A DNA stretch of 64,000 nucleotides from Endocalyx cinctus (Eukaryota; Ascomycota; Sordariomycetes; Amphisphaeriales; Apiosporaceae): NCBI GenBank assembly GCA_001600455.1, contig BCKC01000003.1, forward strand, positions 3,076,315 through 3,140,314, written 5' to 3'. A program made the position numbers and the translations under genes. The notes under the pieces are model-generated. The model did no database searches. It saw only the letters and a program-made list of their open reading frames with translations, and was not told where the DNA came from. Below are positions 22,538-34,081 of this stretch, piece by piece. Positions within the stretch are counted from its first letter, which is position 1, and each line of letters starts with the position of its first letter.

Positions 22538-23896
22538 CTATTGCATGCCCTCCATAAGCTCGGTTCTATCCAAGACCATCCCTTTTTGTCCGATATACTG
22601 ACGTAGGATTTCCCATTCAAGCCCCTCTTCATCACCTTGGCGCCATGACTCCTGAAAGCCCCAGGCGCAAGCGATCTTATCCAGCGCAGCCCTTTCCTCT
22701 TCTCTAGTCCAACGTTTCCGCAGAGGTATTCCCGGAGCCCATGTGACTCGTTTCATTTGATCGTTCACCGTCGTCAGCGCGACTACTCCGAGCGAGGCCG
22801 TGAAACCCACGTATGCTAGGATCCCGGCAAAGGCTACTTTCGTCGCAAAAACACTGTCCATAGCTTGCTGTAAGTTGGAGAAATTAACTGCCAAGTTGTA
22901 AGCTACAATCGGCAGAGCCACTACTGCAGTCCCCGGGATGAGAGTTTGGTCAAGAACCTTCTTTCGAACGAAGGCTTTGGTGGCGTAGGTAGTTTCAACG
23001 ATACCAACAGCTGCGTCCAGGTTTTTCGCCTCAATTGCGGCACCGAGAGCCTTCTCGATGACTTCGGAGTCAACTGCACGGGAAGGCATATGTGGGTTCT
23101 GCTTCGCAAAGGTCAAAGACCTAACTGACCCGGATATTTGACGAGGATACGGCTTTGAAGCATACAACTCGAACACTCTTGGCAAAGATTCCGGTTTGAG
23201 AAGACGAGCTTGGAGTTCAACATAATAGTCTAGTATACTTGGCGTGATAATTACGGGTGGATGAGCAACGATTTCATATGCGGTAGTTGAAACTTTATCT
23301 ATCATTTGTCGGAGTTGGTTGGTGAATCTACCGCTAGGAGTGTCGGGTGACGGGGAGCCTTTGGACCCTTTCCTAGAGTCTAGAGAGAGTAGATTCGCGG
23401 CTGTAGTGGAATCCAGTTCGTTCACCATATGTTTCAGTCGAGGTTGAACCTCCTCATCTAAAAGATAACTGCCAACGAGATGGCAAGCGTGGAGAGCGGC
23501 GGTTACATCGGCCTCAGGCGGTATGCCCTCATGTTTAATGACTTTGGACGCGGTATTCTCTACGTAAGTCATTATATCGGTGACAGATGACAGTGCGTAA
23601 ATGGCTAGCTTCTCTCTTATGGCAAAATTATTATCATTATTCTGGTCTACATCCTTTGCGCTACTAGCAGTAGACTCGGCCCTCTTTCCATGAACATTGT
23701 GAATGCTTTGAAGATAAGTCACTCTTCTGTTCGGCGCCCCCCATACATTGGAAAACTGTCGAATGTGGTACTGGGATCTATAAATGGGTAATTTTGTAGA
23801 TATGGTTTTCGTAGGTGGAAGAGATCGGGCAAGGATTGAATCGCAACGCTGGCAGAGCGAGCTTGATCGCGGTATTATAGCGGGTCGAAGAGGCAT
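22538..23896 (-). CDS. conserved mitochondrial membrane protein, function unknown
   Basis: A single-exon gene of 452 aa. The N-terminus (MPLRPAIIPRSSSLCQRC, then KLPIYRSQYHIRQFSN) is rich in Arg and Ser with few acids, as in a mitochondrial presequence, and RQF-S suggests a processing site near residue 48. A mostly helical soluble middle follows. Two hydrophobic segments lie at roughly residues 320-385 (PGTAVVALPIVAYNLAV and AFAGILAYVGFTASLGVVAL). The acidic and basic C-terminus ends in WGFQESWRQGDEEGLEWEIL and MVLDRTELMEGM. This layout fits an inner-membrane protein with both ends on one side. I recognise the C-terminal block as conserved in filamentous fungi but cannot name the family. The stop is TAG at 22540-22538. 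Confidence 0.8.
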   Translation of the reverse strand: MPLRPAIIPRSSSLCQRCDSILARSLPPTKTISTKLPIYRSQYHIRQFSNVWGAPNRRVTYLQSIHNVHGKRAESTASSAKDVDQNNDNNFAIREKLAIYALSSVTDIMTYVENTASKVIKHEGIPPEADVTAALHACHLVGSYLLDEEVQPRLKHMVNELDSTTAANLLSLDSRKGSKGSPSPDTPSGRFTNQLRQMIDKVSTTAYEIVAHPPVIITPSILDYYVELQARLLKPESLPRVFELYASKPYPRQISGSVRSLTFAKQNPHMPSRAVDSEVIEKALGAAIEAKNLDAAVGIVETTYATKAFVRKKVLDQTLIPGTAVVALPIVAYNLAVNFSNLQQAMDSVFATKVAFAGILAYVGFTASLGVVALTTVNDQMKRVTWAPGIPLRKRWTREEERAALDKIACAWGFQESWRQGDEEGLEWEILRQYIGQKGMVLDRTELMEGMQ

Positions 23897-24351
23897 TATG
23901 TTAGATGGTGTGATGAATTGATTGTCACCATTAAAATGAAATCTAGAGGTGGTAATTCATTAGGTGCGCGGTATTGAGATTAGGCATGAGAAGTTGTGGA
24001 AACAAATATTTCCCCAAAAGACATGACGGGAGCGACTGAACGTCGATTGAAGTTATTTTCCCATGTTCTTTACCAAAAATGATTTTCAGCTGTGATACAA
24101 CGAATGGCCCAAAAATACTGGTGCAAACGGGGGACTGACAGCTGTTTCCAGCTGCTGCCAGACACCACCCATTTTCTTGATTATTTTACGATAGTTACAC
24201 TATTCTCACCATGTATCTGGAACTTTCCTTCTTCCAACTTTAGAATTGTATGGTTTCATCGATTGCGACTGTTCTAAGCTGCTACCACACTGAGCTGGCT
24301 TGGCAATGTATTATTTATCAACCTGAACACACCAGTATCGGAGTAAATTTC
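23897..24351. other. intergenic, promoter side of the mitochondrial gene
   Basis: Nothing beyond AT-rich leader-like sequence is visible. Confidence 0.5.
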
Positions 24352-24899
24352 CTAGGCAATCCAATCCTTCCAGTCCATCGCTCCCGGCGGGTTGGTTCTG
24401 CAGGTATATTGGAGCTTTTTCTGGTCAATGTCCTTGTCTTTTAAAGCGAGCACCACACCGTGATGAGGTAGGCGACCTCCCGTAACTTGCAGGTTATCCG
24501 AAGCGATTGGATCTTGGCCAACAACAATACCTCTCTGATCATCTTCCTCATGATTCATACGACCGAGCGCTTCCGGTCCTTCCGTCATCATGGCAGGTAC
24601 TGGTATCAGGAAGAGGCTGACAGGATCTCAGTAATGGTCTAGCAGTGCGAAGATATCCTAATTCTCAATATCCATATGGTCAGCAGTGCGCCGCATGGAT
24701 TCGAGGGCATTTCGGTTCTTCAAAACCACACCCGTAATCAGAATCATACCCGAGGTGGTAGATGTAGCGCTTCGGGTTTGAATGTTCGGGTATCGAGCAC
24801 GACAGCACTAGTGTCCTCACATAAACTACCAGAGGCATGCTTAATAATTACACGTGTATGACCACCAACAATATCGCTATTGGGCGCAGCTGTCAGCAT
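24352..24899 (-). pseudogene. broken coding-like stretch, unidentified
   Basis: Reading leftwards from about 24899, one frame gives LTAAPNSDIVGGHTRVIIK. A second frame gives VLKNRNALESMRRTAD, then DIFALLDHY, then MMTEGPEALGRMNHEEDD and a final open 79 codons ending at a TAG. At least two in-frame stops and one frame change interrupt it. The middle part (LLDHY plus DP, followed by a GxE-like stretch) faintly recalls the segment after the ketoreductase domain of fungal reducing polyketide synthases. That is a weak impression, not an identification. There is no intact gene here. Confidence 0.3.
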
Positions 24900-25346
24900 G
24901 ATTCTTACTACATATGAACTACGAAATTGGAGGTTCTGTATCGAATTGCATTAGATGATAATATATGCCGTGTAACATATGGATACCCAAGTATGCTGAT
25001 TCGATGCTACAGAACTTACGTTCATACGTTTGTAACCGGGTGCCCTAGATACGATGTCGACTTTCACGGCCTTTAACCGTTTATAACCACAAGGCTTGCT
25101 TATGCATTGGTAAAGTTATCCCTATAGATTCCGATTCAAATTGATTTGTCGCTTTTTTCTTCTGGTCTCGGATATAAAATGTGTTCACAAATAACGCAAG
25201 CTTCATTTCCATATGATAATAACCGCCTGAATTATCATTCCTCGCCGACTTGAAGAGAATGATCAACAAAAATATTACTACGACCAATCGGGGAATCACT
25301 ATTCAATTATATTCTACACGACGTCGACTCAGATCCAGGAACGACC
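24900..25346. other. intergenic, upstream of the hydrolase
   Basis: No gene is seen. It contains the promoter of the rightward hydrolase gene. Confidence 0.5.
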
Positions 25347-26180
25347 ATGACCTTAGCAAAGCCAACTGTAGTTATTATTCATGGCGCCTGGCACGTTCCC
25401 ACATCCTATGACAAACTTGTGACAGTCCTTCGGCTCGTAGGCTACGAGGTTCATATTCCCCGACCCTCCTCCGTGAGCGGCACGAACCCCCCTGATGGCG
25501 ACCTCACCTCAGACACCACACAGATTCGATTGCTTGTGTCGCAGCTCGTCGAGGCCGGCCAGACCGTGGTCGCGCTCATGCACTCGTACGGAGGCCAGGT
25601 CGGCACCAATGCCCTCCATGGACTATCCTCCCGAGCGCGAGCAAAGCAGGGGCTGGCCGGTGGAGTGTCGAATCTCGTCTACATGTGTGCTTTCATCCTC
25701 CCCAAAAATTGGTCAATTATCGACCAAGAGCAGGCACGAGGACATGATAAACCTAACGCGCCACGAGCCGAAATCACCTTCAGTGGAGATGGCAACTGCA
25801 CCATGTCCGCGCCTAGAGAACATATGATCAACTGCGTCAGCTGCGATGTCGAGGCAGCGACGTACATCTCAAAGCTTGTCCCCTGGAACGCCAACTGCTT
25901 GACCCAACCCATCTTACACTGTGCTTGGGAAGAGATTCCCATCATGTACATTCACACTACCAACGATCAAGCTTTGGTATCGGTATCTCAAAATCTGATG
26001 GTAAAGCGAGTGAAAGAGCGTGGCATACAGGATCTACTGCTAGTCTCACTGAATACGGATCACTGCCCACATTTGAATGCGACGGAGCAAGTGATTGACG
26101 CCATCGCAAAGGCTATAGTGGCGGTCAAGGAGGATCCAGGGTCAGTACGCGTAGAGGGTGACGGATGTCCTCAAACCTAG
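25347..26180 (+). CDS. alpha/beta-hydrolase fold protein
   Basis: A single exon of 277 aa. The N-terminal strand and oxyanion loop read TVVIIHGAWHVPTSYDKL (HGAW). The nucleophile elbow is ALMHSYGGQVG, with Ser near residue 81. The acid is probably the Asp in HTTNDQAL, and the catalytic His is in LNTDHCPHLN near residue 249. The whole triad is in order and at normal spacing for a 250-280-aa hydrolase of the AB_hydrolase_6 / salicylate-esterase-like type. Such enzymes hydrolyse esters or lactones, and no substrate can be inferred. The elbow has Met where the family usually has Gly (GHSYGG). There is no signal peptide, so it is probably cytosolic. The gene lies beside a broken coding-like stretch and is not in an obvious cluster. 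Confidence 0.88.
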   Translation: MTLAKPTVVIIHGAWHVPTSYDKLVTVLRLVGYEVHIPRPSSVSGTNPPDGDLTSDTTQIRLLVSQLVEAGQTVVALMHSYGGQVGTNALHGLSSRARAKQGLAGGVSNLVYMCAFILPKNWSIIDQEQARGHDKPNAPRAEITFSGDGNCTMSAPREHMINCVSCDVEAATYISKLVPWNANCLTQPILHCAWEEIPIMYIHTTNDQALVSVSQNLMVKRVKERGIQDLLLVSLNTDHCPHLNATEQVIDAIAKAIVAVKEDPGSVRVEGDGCPQT

Positions 26181-27080
26181 ATACTTGAAGAATGAAGATA
26201 ACCACCATCAGTTCATTAGCTGAGTAAATATAACCACTATACAGCAGTAGCCCCCCCTCCTCTTGCTTTCTAGAAATTACAATGAATTTTACCTCGCAGC
26301 TGCCAGCTAGGAAGTCAAAAAGGTGAACCAGATATTCCAAAGGCACGGTTGAGCCAAGCATTTATCGATGCAAGTATACTAAGGTAGTCTTGTGTCGGGA
26401 TTATCGTTGATCGTTCAGTACCATTGGCAGCCTGACGACTTCACCGCCAATTTTCATGATTAGGCAACGTTCTATCTCTATACAACTAGGTAAAAAAAAA
26501 CTTTAAGTTGATTTATCAATTAAGATCGGCATATAGATCCCAATTAGACTGAAAGGCCGTCCAAGATGGGTTATCTAGCTAGGTTTGCCAAGTGACCGAA
26601 GCTACACCTGTATTGCGAAGTAGTGGGACATTATTTGAAATATGTGGCTTAAATAGAAATGTGGCGTAAATCCGACAAATACGCGCCCCACTATGTCCAG
26701 TGACGACACAATGGGGCTGAGTTCCTTGTCAGCATCATTGCCCAACCATTCATTAGAATTATCGCATTCAAACTACTTCTAAGGCAACAGTAAAAAGTAT
26801 TGTTCGATCTAATAGCTGAATTCTTTATAGGTTAATGCTTTTAAGAAAAATCAACAGCATTCTTCTCCATCAGACTTTGTCATTTGTTATAGATTGTATC
26901 TAACCACCTCGAATTCGTGCCAGAAATAAACGACTGCGATTCACCAATAAAGCCAACCTTCTTCCACACCCAAGTATAGAATACTCGTCCGTACCAGACC
27001 ATACATAAGATATAAGAGATTGTGTTTAAAGAAAAAAAAATATCCAATAGACTCGTCACTGAGTTCGCAAGAACAACAAG
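26181..27080. other. intergenic, no gene seen
   Basis: It holds the 3' flank of the hydrolase gene and the promoter of the verprolin gene. I found no supported coding frame. Confidence 0.55.
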
Positions 27081-28642
27081 ATGCCTCCTCCTCCACCTCC
27101 CCCACCGCCTCCTCCAGGCATGGGAGGACCGCCACCACCTCCTCCTCCACCCGGAGGTCTTCCAGCACGACCATCAGGGGCTGGCAGGGTATGATACCCG
27201 TTACTATATATTTCATATCTCGAAAAACATAGAAGAGAACACAGTCGCTGACCGACGAAAATTATTGGAACATTAGGGCGCTTTACTCGGCGATATCACT
27301 AAGGGGAAAGCTTTGAAGAAAACCGTCACCAACGATCGATCCGCGCCGCAAGTTGGCAAGTCATCCGGTGGTGGTGGAGGGGGTCCACCGATGGGGGGCG
27401 CCCCTCCGGTTCCGGTTCTAGGCGGCCTTCCTAAAGCACCAGGAGTTCCCGGCGGTCTCGCCCCTCCCGTCCCCGGCAACAGGGCTAGAAGTAATAGCGA
27501 TCAAGGGGATACGGCCGGCCCGCCCCAGTTAGCTGGCTTGTTTGCCGGCGGCATGCCGAAACTCAAGAAACGTGGTGGAGGTGTGGATACTGGTGGTAAG
27601 TTGTTCGCGAAACTTGAGGCCCTCTATTCTACATTTCGATATAGGAAACCCCTATAATCTCGTAAGAGTTTCCTACTAACGTGACTATGTCAATACAGCC
27701 ACTCAGGACGCATCGTATATATCAGATCCCGAATCAACAAGAGGATCGGCGCCCAAGCCACCTGGAGCCCCGAGACCACCCATCGGAGGCGCGCCCGCCT
27801 TACCAGGTCGCGCCGTTCCTCCAGCCCCAGCCGGCCACCCATCGATAGCAAACCTTAGGAAGGTAAGCGGCGCACCACGACCGATGTCTTCCGTTTCCAT
27901 AGCGTCGTCGAAAGGACCGCCTCCGATTCCTCTCGGCAAGAAACCACCCCCGCCGCCAGGTTCCAGAAAACCGTCGACATTCGCATCCGTCCCTTCGTCT
28001 GCTCCGCCTCCTCTACCAGGAGCACCGGCTCCTCCTCCGCCCCCACCACCCCCTTCCTCCGCGCCGGCGCTTCCTCCACCACCCCCATCTTCGGCTCCCG
28101 CACCGCCGCCGCCGCCTCCGGTCACGGCTCCGCGACCACCGCCCACTCCAGCGCGCTCGGGACCGCCGCCCCCGCCGCCTCCACCACCTAACAACGCGTC
28201 GTCGCCCAACATCGCCATGCAAGCGGCGATGAGAGCATCAGCCGGCGCGCCGCCCGCTCCCCCACCTCCCCCACCACCGCCAGCCTCGGCGCCGTCCCCG
28301 CCGTCGTCGGCGCCTCCGCCCCCGATCTCGAGGGACGTCTCGTCGGCGAGCAGCGCGGCCCACAACCGGGCGCGCGCGGGCTCGAACCTGCGATCCGTCA
28401 TGCTCGACCCCAGCGCATACACGCTCGCGCCGACGAACGGGAAGACGAGCCCTTCGCCGGGCGCGGTGGGCAACGGGCTTTCGAGCCCGCCCCCGGGCGA
28501 GCGGTACGTCGTGCAGGACAACCGGTGGCGGTTCACGGACGAGGGCATGCTGCCGAAGCCGAGGGCGTTTCAAGGCGGTCAGAGGCGGTACCGCGCCGGC
28601 AGGGGCAGCAGCGTTCCCCTCGACCTGTCCGCTTTCTCTTAG
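27081..28642 (+). CDS. verprolin / WIP-like actin regulator with WH2 motif
   Basis: Exons are 27081-27188, 27277-27595 and 27699-28642, giving 456 aa, with introns of 88 and 103 nt. The protein starts with polyproline ([17 protein letters not shown]). The first junction completes a WH2 actin-binding motif near residues 36-60 (RGALLGDITKGKALKK). The middle is a long series of Pro-rich blocks that would bind profilin and SH3 domains. The C-terminus (YVVQDNRWRFTDEGMLPKPR near residues 415-435) matches the end of fungal WIP/Vrp1 that docks on the WH1 domain of Las17/WASP. Verprolins promote Arp2/3-driven actin patches for endocytosis. The name follows from this domain order. Coding sequence is GC-rich with strong C bias on the + strand, as expected for CCx codons. 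Confidence 0.9.
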
Positions 28643-29581
28643 GTCGGGAAAATGGACAAGGAGTCGCCGCGGCGGCAGAAAAGTCATCGGCGGAAGAGCA
28701 ACGACGGCGATAAGGGAAGTCGAGGTTTTGATGAAGCGCGAAAAGAGGAAGAAGAAGGAGGAGGAGACGACAACGACGGCATGATTCCTTTATTTTCGCG
28801 TCGTCTACGTCTGCGATAGAGCACGGTACAAATACTACTGCTACCACTGCTACCACCGCCGCCACCGCGGCGATGAAGAATATCGTGAAAGATGGTTTGT
28901 TTGGGAAGAAGCGAGGAGTATGATAAGAAGAGAAGAAGAGAAAATTCGCTAGAAAAAGAAAGATATGAAGAATGCTTTTTTTTAAAAAAAAAAAAACACG
29001 CCAGAGGGCAGATCGAAATTGAATGGGAACCCTAGAGAGAAAATCTATGTATCTATAAACCTCTGAGCTAAATATGGGAAACGGAAAGGCGGCGGTGGTC
29101 GAATGAGGGGATAACAAGTAGCTCTTCCGTGTAAGAATCAAAGCACGTTGCATGCGCAGATGACGACGGTAACGGGTGAGATCAAGTTGTATGTCTCTAT
29201 TAATCTACATCTTCGATCACACAAAGCTTTCCATGCGCAGAGCTTTTTTTTTTCTTATTTTACCTACTATGACTCCCCGAACCCCATTACCATTATCAGC
29301 TATTTGTCTCGAAGCGGATGTTTAGCAACCGTTCTTATCATCATTGATCAGAAGATTCCCCGTTGCTAGAAATAGGTTGAGATCTATCTCCGCCAATAAT
29401 GATGTTCCACCAAGCTGACTTCGATGAAAAAAGAAAGAAAGAAAGCCCCCCATCACCCCCGAATTCCCGAACTTACGAGTCAACTCATCTAGTTTCTATG
29501 CCTTTTTCCATGAACGAAGGGTGTATAGTAAAATAAATCCAGTGCATTAGCAAACTCTCCTAAGTTGTTGTGTTGGATCAT
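28643..29581. other. intergenic, convergent 3' ends
   Basis: It is bounded by the stop of the verprolin gene (+) and that of the large leftward gene (-). Purine-rich sequence runs from 28660 to 28940. No supported gene is visible. Confidence 0.55.
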
Positions 29582-32500
29582 CTACCAGTACTTATAGCCC
29601 ACAGGTTCATCCGAACTTGTCTGCTCAACTGTGGTCGCTTGAAGTAGCTGGTCAGCTTGTTCGTCCTGAAAAGAATTATTATAGTATCCAATTCCGTCCA
29701 TTCTTTTATTCATTTCCATGGCTGTACGGATGAGACTGCTGAATGCTCCGGCTCTGTGGAAATCTTCAGCTGACCAACTAGCTTTATCGCCGAAACTCAG
29801 AAGCTTGTTTTCCTTTAATGCATTAGAAATCATGTTAGACTTCATTCTAGCCTCGTACCAGCGGTCATCTGGTCCAATCTTCTTATGGAAAGACTTCTTA
29901 TCATATCTGACTTTCACGGCACCGTTGATCTCAGATATCTCCTTTTCTACCAGATCGTACACTTCAGAGACTTCGAGAGTATTCTTGTAAGTTCCCTCGA
30001 CGGTTGTCTTAGCCGGGCGTCTAAAATCCTTGGTATATGAAGCGATATTACGGATGCGAACAAAGCACAATTCCACGCCATAGGCGGGTTGATTGGTGAG
30101 TTCGATTATGGGCGTATTTTTCTCTCTAGGCCTGCATCAAAAAAGTTAGACCTCTACTACTATATATCTAAGAGGGGGGTTATTGCGAATCGAAGCTCAC
30201 TCACATAATTCTCATCGATTGTACTAGCTGTTGAGCAAACCCTCCATACAACTCTTGAAAATCTTGAGAAGCGGTGAGGTGAGTTCTAAAATCCCAGGTA
30301 CGATCTATACAATGCACAAAGACAGTGTTAGATCTTGCGTTATACTTCTTGACTCTAGGCTCCATGGATTTGCCATCAATGTCGATGTTGAAGAAAACAA
30401 TGCAGTCATCTTCTGTCTTGGCTTGGCAATGAATTTCATAGACCGTTCGTCGATCTGCTTTCTGCCACAGTTCCTCACCTGAATCACCTTTCATCATAGT
30501 CAGGTAATTGGCGTCCATTCCCTCTTGGGTTAGGATTTGACTGAAAATTATGTCCTCTGACTCCCTATGATATCTGTTGAGTAAGTTTTCAGTATCTGAC
30601 AAAGTTCGTAGAACTTTACTACTTCCGTTACCCATCATTTTCTTGTAAGGAGCCTTGTAGAAACAGAGGCGGCCGAATTCGACTACAAACTCTACATCTC
30701 CCGGAAACATCTCATACGATCTAAGAGTGAGGCTTAGCTTATCATTCAGGTCGTGTAATAGCGTGGAGTTAGAAGGTTGTCGTTGTAAACCCGGCCCGCG
30801 ACCCGATTTCTGAGTCATGGTGTTGCGGAACTGGCGAGAGTCAAGTTCGTCGATTTCGATCAGCTTTGGCTGTCCCTGAACATTTGCAATGTTCAACGTC
30901 TCCACTCGCGACTGTAATGTCCGCCGAGATGTTCCTGGCGGTTTCTTATATACCACGAGAGCAGAGCGCGCATCCTGCCAAAGATTGGAGAAGGGGTCAT
31001 GAGAATTTCCCAACGGGCTCCTCTGAAGTCCGAGAGCAGAATCCTTGGTCTCAGAGATCTTAGGCTTATTCCCCGTCACGGTGTCGCCACGTAAAGGCCG
31101 ATTACTGGACCAGCCGGGAGACCCATCCTTGGCTTTGCCTTCACTCTTTAATTCTTCTCGTCTTCCCCCGTCTGTCTCCGAAACTTTAGTCGTCTCACAC
31201 TCTACGCCCGAAGAATCATATAGAGTTGAAAATGTATTGATGTCTTCGGAGGCTTCGGTTGTTGAAGGCACTGGAACATTTGACATTGTTGGACGCTTAT
31301 GAGGGGGGGACCATGAAAGCGTTCGTGCGTCCATGTCTTTGCTCACGACTGTCTCTGACGCTATATTCCCCACGTTGGAAGTTTCGTCTTCTGAATCATG
31401 TTCAATTGAACGCCACCGAGAAGTACCCGAGTCTTGCTTCGCCTTTGAGACCATTTTCAAAGTTTGCAAATCAGTTCGAGTTTGATCTGGCATATGGGTA
31501 TTATTATGGGCCAAGTCTCCATCATGTACTGTATTCACATTGATTTTCTGAGACTTTCTTGTACGTCGGATGTCCAGTGGGTGTGGCACAGGGTCTGGGT
31601 CAGGGAGAGCGTTCACCCAGGAGGTAACATGGGAATTGGTTTGAGATGAAAAAGTTCCTGAAAGGCTTCTTGGGATAGTTGAGATCGGCAAGGTTAGATT
31701 CGAAGCGCCTGTTTTCCCCTTATACTGCCAGTTTCTGGGTGAAAAGGGTGAAAATGGCCTGTTTCGAAGGTTGTCTTCGGTCGCAGGAGTAACTTCAAGT
31801 GGGTTGTCGTCCTGTGTACTTGGGATAACAACCAGACCCCTTTCAGCCACGAGCTGGCGACTATTGACTAGATCATACTGAGAAGGGTCCAAAAAGAAAG
31901 TTCCATAAATGTCAGCACTCGTGATGGGTTTGCACATCACGTTAGTCTCTGAAGAGCCTGCTCTGGAGAGAACAATATCGCATCCTCGAGGAACCTGCAG
32001 ATCCTGAAATGAGTAAGAATTTAGTAGTCCAATAGCTCTTCGTAATTAGATCGAACTTACAAAATAGTGTGCTAGGTTATCAAGCTTCTTCTTTGCTGCA
32101 ATATTCTTACTCCTGGCGTCCGATCCGATAAATACAGCCTGGTTGTTGAAGCTGGGGAATATGGTGGTATCGGTTAGTTGCTCGATCTTCTCTAAACATC
32201 CTCCTGGTAGAACTTTCTGGATAATCATATGTTTCTTCATATCCTCCGGTAGTTCCCAGGTGTCGCAGTGCGAATTGAGGTTGACGACGGGCGGAAATTT
32301 ATACTTGGCATATGCTGCGGCAGTCAAGACATCCTCAGCAGGGTTCGCTTGCCAGCATTCATGGGCCATGATCTTGGTGCTTTCATCCTATACGTTTGTT
32401 AGTCGGATTAACATTTAATATACGATGGAAGTAAAATAGAATACTTACCTGACCAGTTGTAACCTCTTTCTCGATAATCTCTGCCATGGCCTTGTGAACT

Positions 32501-32958
32501 GCCTCCACAATCATGGACTCCTCGTTACGGCGACAGCGAATTAGGAAACGGGCTTCTTCGTAACTGTAGGTAATCTCGTAATCCTTTACTTATATTAGAC
32601 ATAATAATCATAAAGTTGCACCCAATTTTGTTTACAAAAGTCGAACGAAGCAAGGAGACGAAGGGAAAGCACAGAGGCCTAAGAATTAAGTACGACGTAC
32701 CATGTGATCCATTCGAGCGCGGTTGAAAAGGTCCTCTAGACCTGATGGGAGAAAGACCCAATCGCTAGCTAGAAGAAATTCTTGGCCGACATTGGGACTA
32801 TACTTAGAGATTAGATCTACAAGCTCTTGGTTATCCGTGACCTGTTGTGAGGTACTCCATTGAGGGAACTTTTTGCCCATGGATATCTTCGCTCTGTTTT
32901 GGTAAAAGTTTTCTCGTCTGGAGGTAGACCCCCAGTCTTCATCTGATTGTCGGCTCAT
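29582..32958 (-). CDS. large conserved fungal protein, DUF7905-like
   Basis: Exons (transcript order) are 32958-32701, 32583-32449, 32387-32061, 32003-30205 and 30131-29582, giving 1022 aa. The introns are 117, 61, 57 and 73 nt, and every junction keeps frame. Residues 1-240 form compact alpha/beta segments. Two may be KH-like: RFLIRCRRNEESMIVEAVHK, and KVLPGGCLEKIEQLTDTTIF followed by NQAVFIGSDARSKN. Residues about 275-640 are Ser/Thr-rich and disordered. Residues 640-1000 are ordered again (LRSYEMFPGDVEFVVEFGRL, ELWQKADRRTVYEIHCQAK, DRTWDFRTHLTASQDFQELY). I associate this layout with uncharacterised fungal proteins carrying a DUF7905 C-terminal region. RNA binding is only an inference from the KH-like look. 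The N-terminal start (MSRQSDEDWG) is the first ATG of the frame. Confidence 0.8.
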
Positions 32959-34081
32959 GTTAGTAGTAGAATTTGGTATTTTAAATACCTACTTGTCGCC
33001 GAGAAGTGAGCTGATGGTGGTAGTGAACGTAAATTTATTTAAGAGACTTGGCAGATGCAATCATATCAGTGATAGATATCGACGAAGAGAACTTTACGAA
33101 ATGTTTTTATTAGAAATATTTAGAAAAACTTCGTAAAGTAAAACGAATAGTAAAAGAAATTGTTTGGTCAGGTGAAACTGTGGGATACTTAGGTGGCGAC
33201 GGAAGAAAGAGGGATGGTAGATTTGGGCCCCTAATACTTATCATTATGGAAGGTACACGCCAATAATAAAGAAGCATTTCCATAGATGAAATGTGATGTA
33301 AACGAAGAATGTCCCGAAGAAAATAAGAGGGGGAAGGAATTATTTACATAACATGAAATCAGAAGATAGAACCTTATTAATACAGAATCTACGATGAACG
33401 TACTCTGGTTTTAATAGTCATAGATGGAAGTTGAAAACAAGCAAATCAAGTAAAAAAAAAAAAAAAAAAAAACATGTGATAATATCGAAAGAGGAAAGAT
33501 CCGTATTGTTTGTTTATTAGTAAAGGTAAGTGTACGTAAATTCCAAGTATAGAACGATTATGAACGTGTTGTTGGAATAATCATTGGCGTAGGTACCTTT
33601 GGATACTAACCCTGAAGCTCAATATGGCAATAGGGAAACGGCATAACAGAACAGATGAGTACGTCATAACCATCTGGGCAAACACTTAAATAAATTAAGC
33701 CCTGAGATTTCAATAGTAATCACGACTGCAAGGTAAACAATCATTCTGATACGTATATACTTCAATAGCCTGAGAAACATAGAAGGAGCAGGATGAGCCT
33801 ACTGCTGGCGTGGACGAGAGACTTTGAGGTACTGATTACCTATTCGATTAATCACGAAAGGGGACTGGATTTCATTTTTCCTTAATTAATTCTTTACGAT
33901 AAAGTTAAGAGTGAATTCATACGGGATCCATGGATAAATCCTATTATAATCACCGTGACGAAAACCTAGAAAGCCAAAAGGAGTGATAACCGGTAGGACT
34001 TTTTACGATACTGATGACGAGAGTGGTAGATCCATGATTCCTAACAATATAATTTCATCCGAATCCAATCTTCTGTAGTAT
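32959..34081. other. intergenic, AT-rich
   Basis: It contains the promoter of the DUF7905-like gene and the 3' flank of the fucosidase gene. There is an A run near 33452-33471. No gene is seen. Confidence 0.55.

Noticed and set aside
27703..28687. Long Gly- or Arg-rich frames on the minus strand opposite the verprolin gene.
   Set aside because: They are antisense shadows of proline codons (CCx read as GGx), and the + strand model explains the sequence fully.
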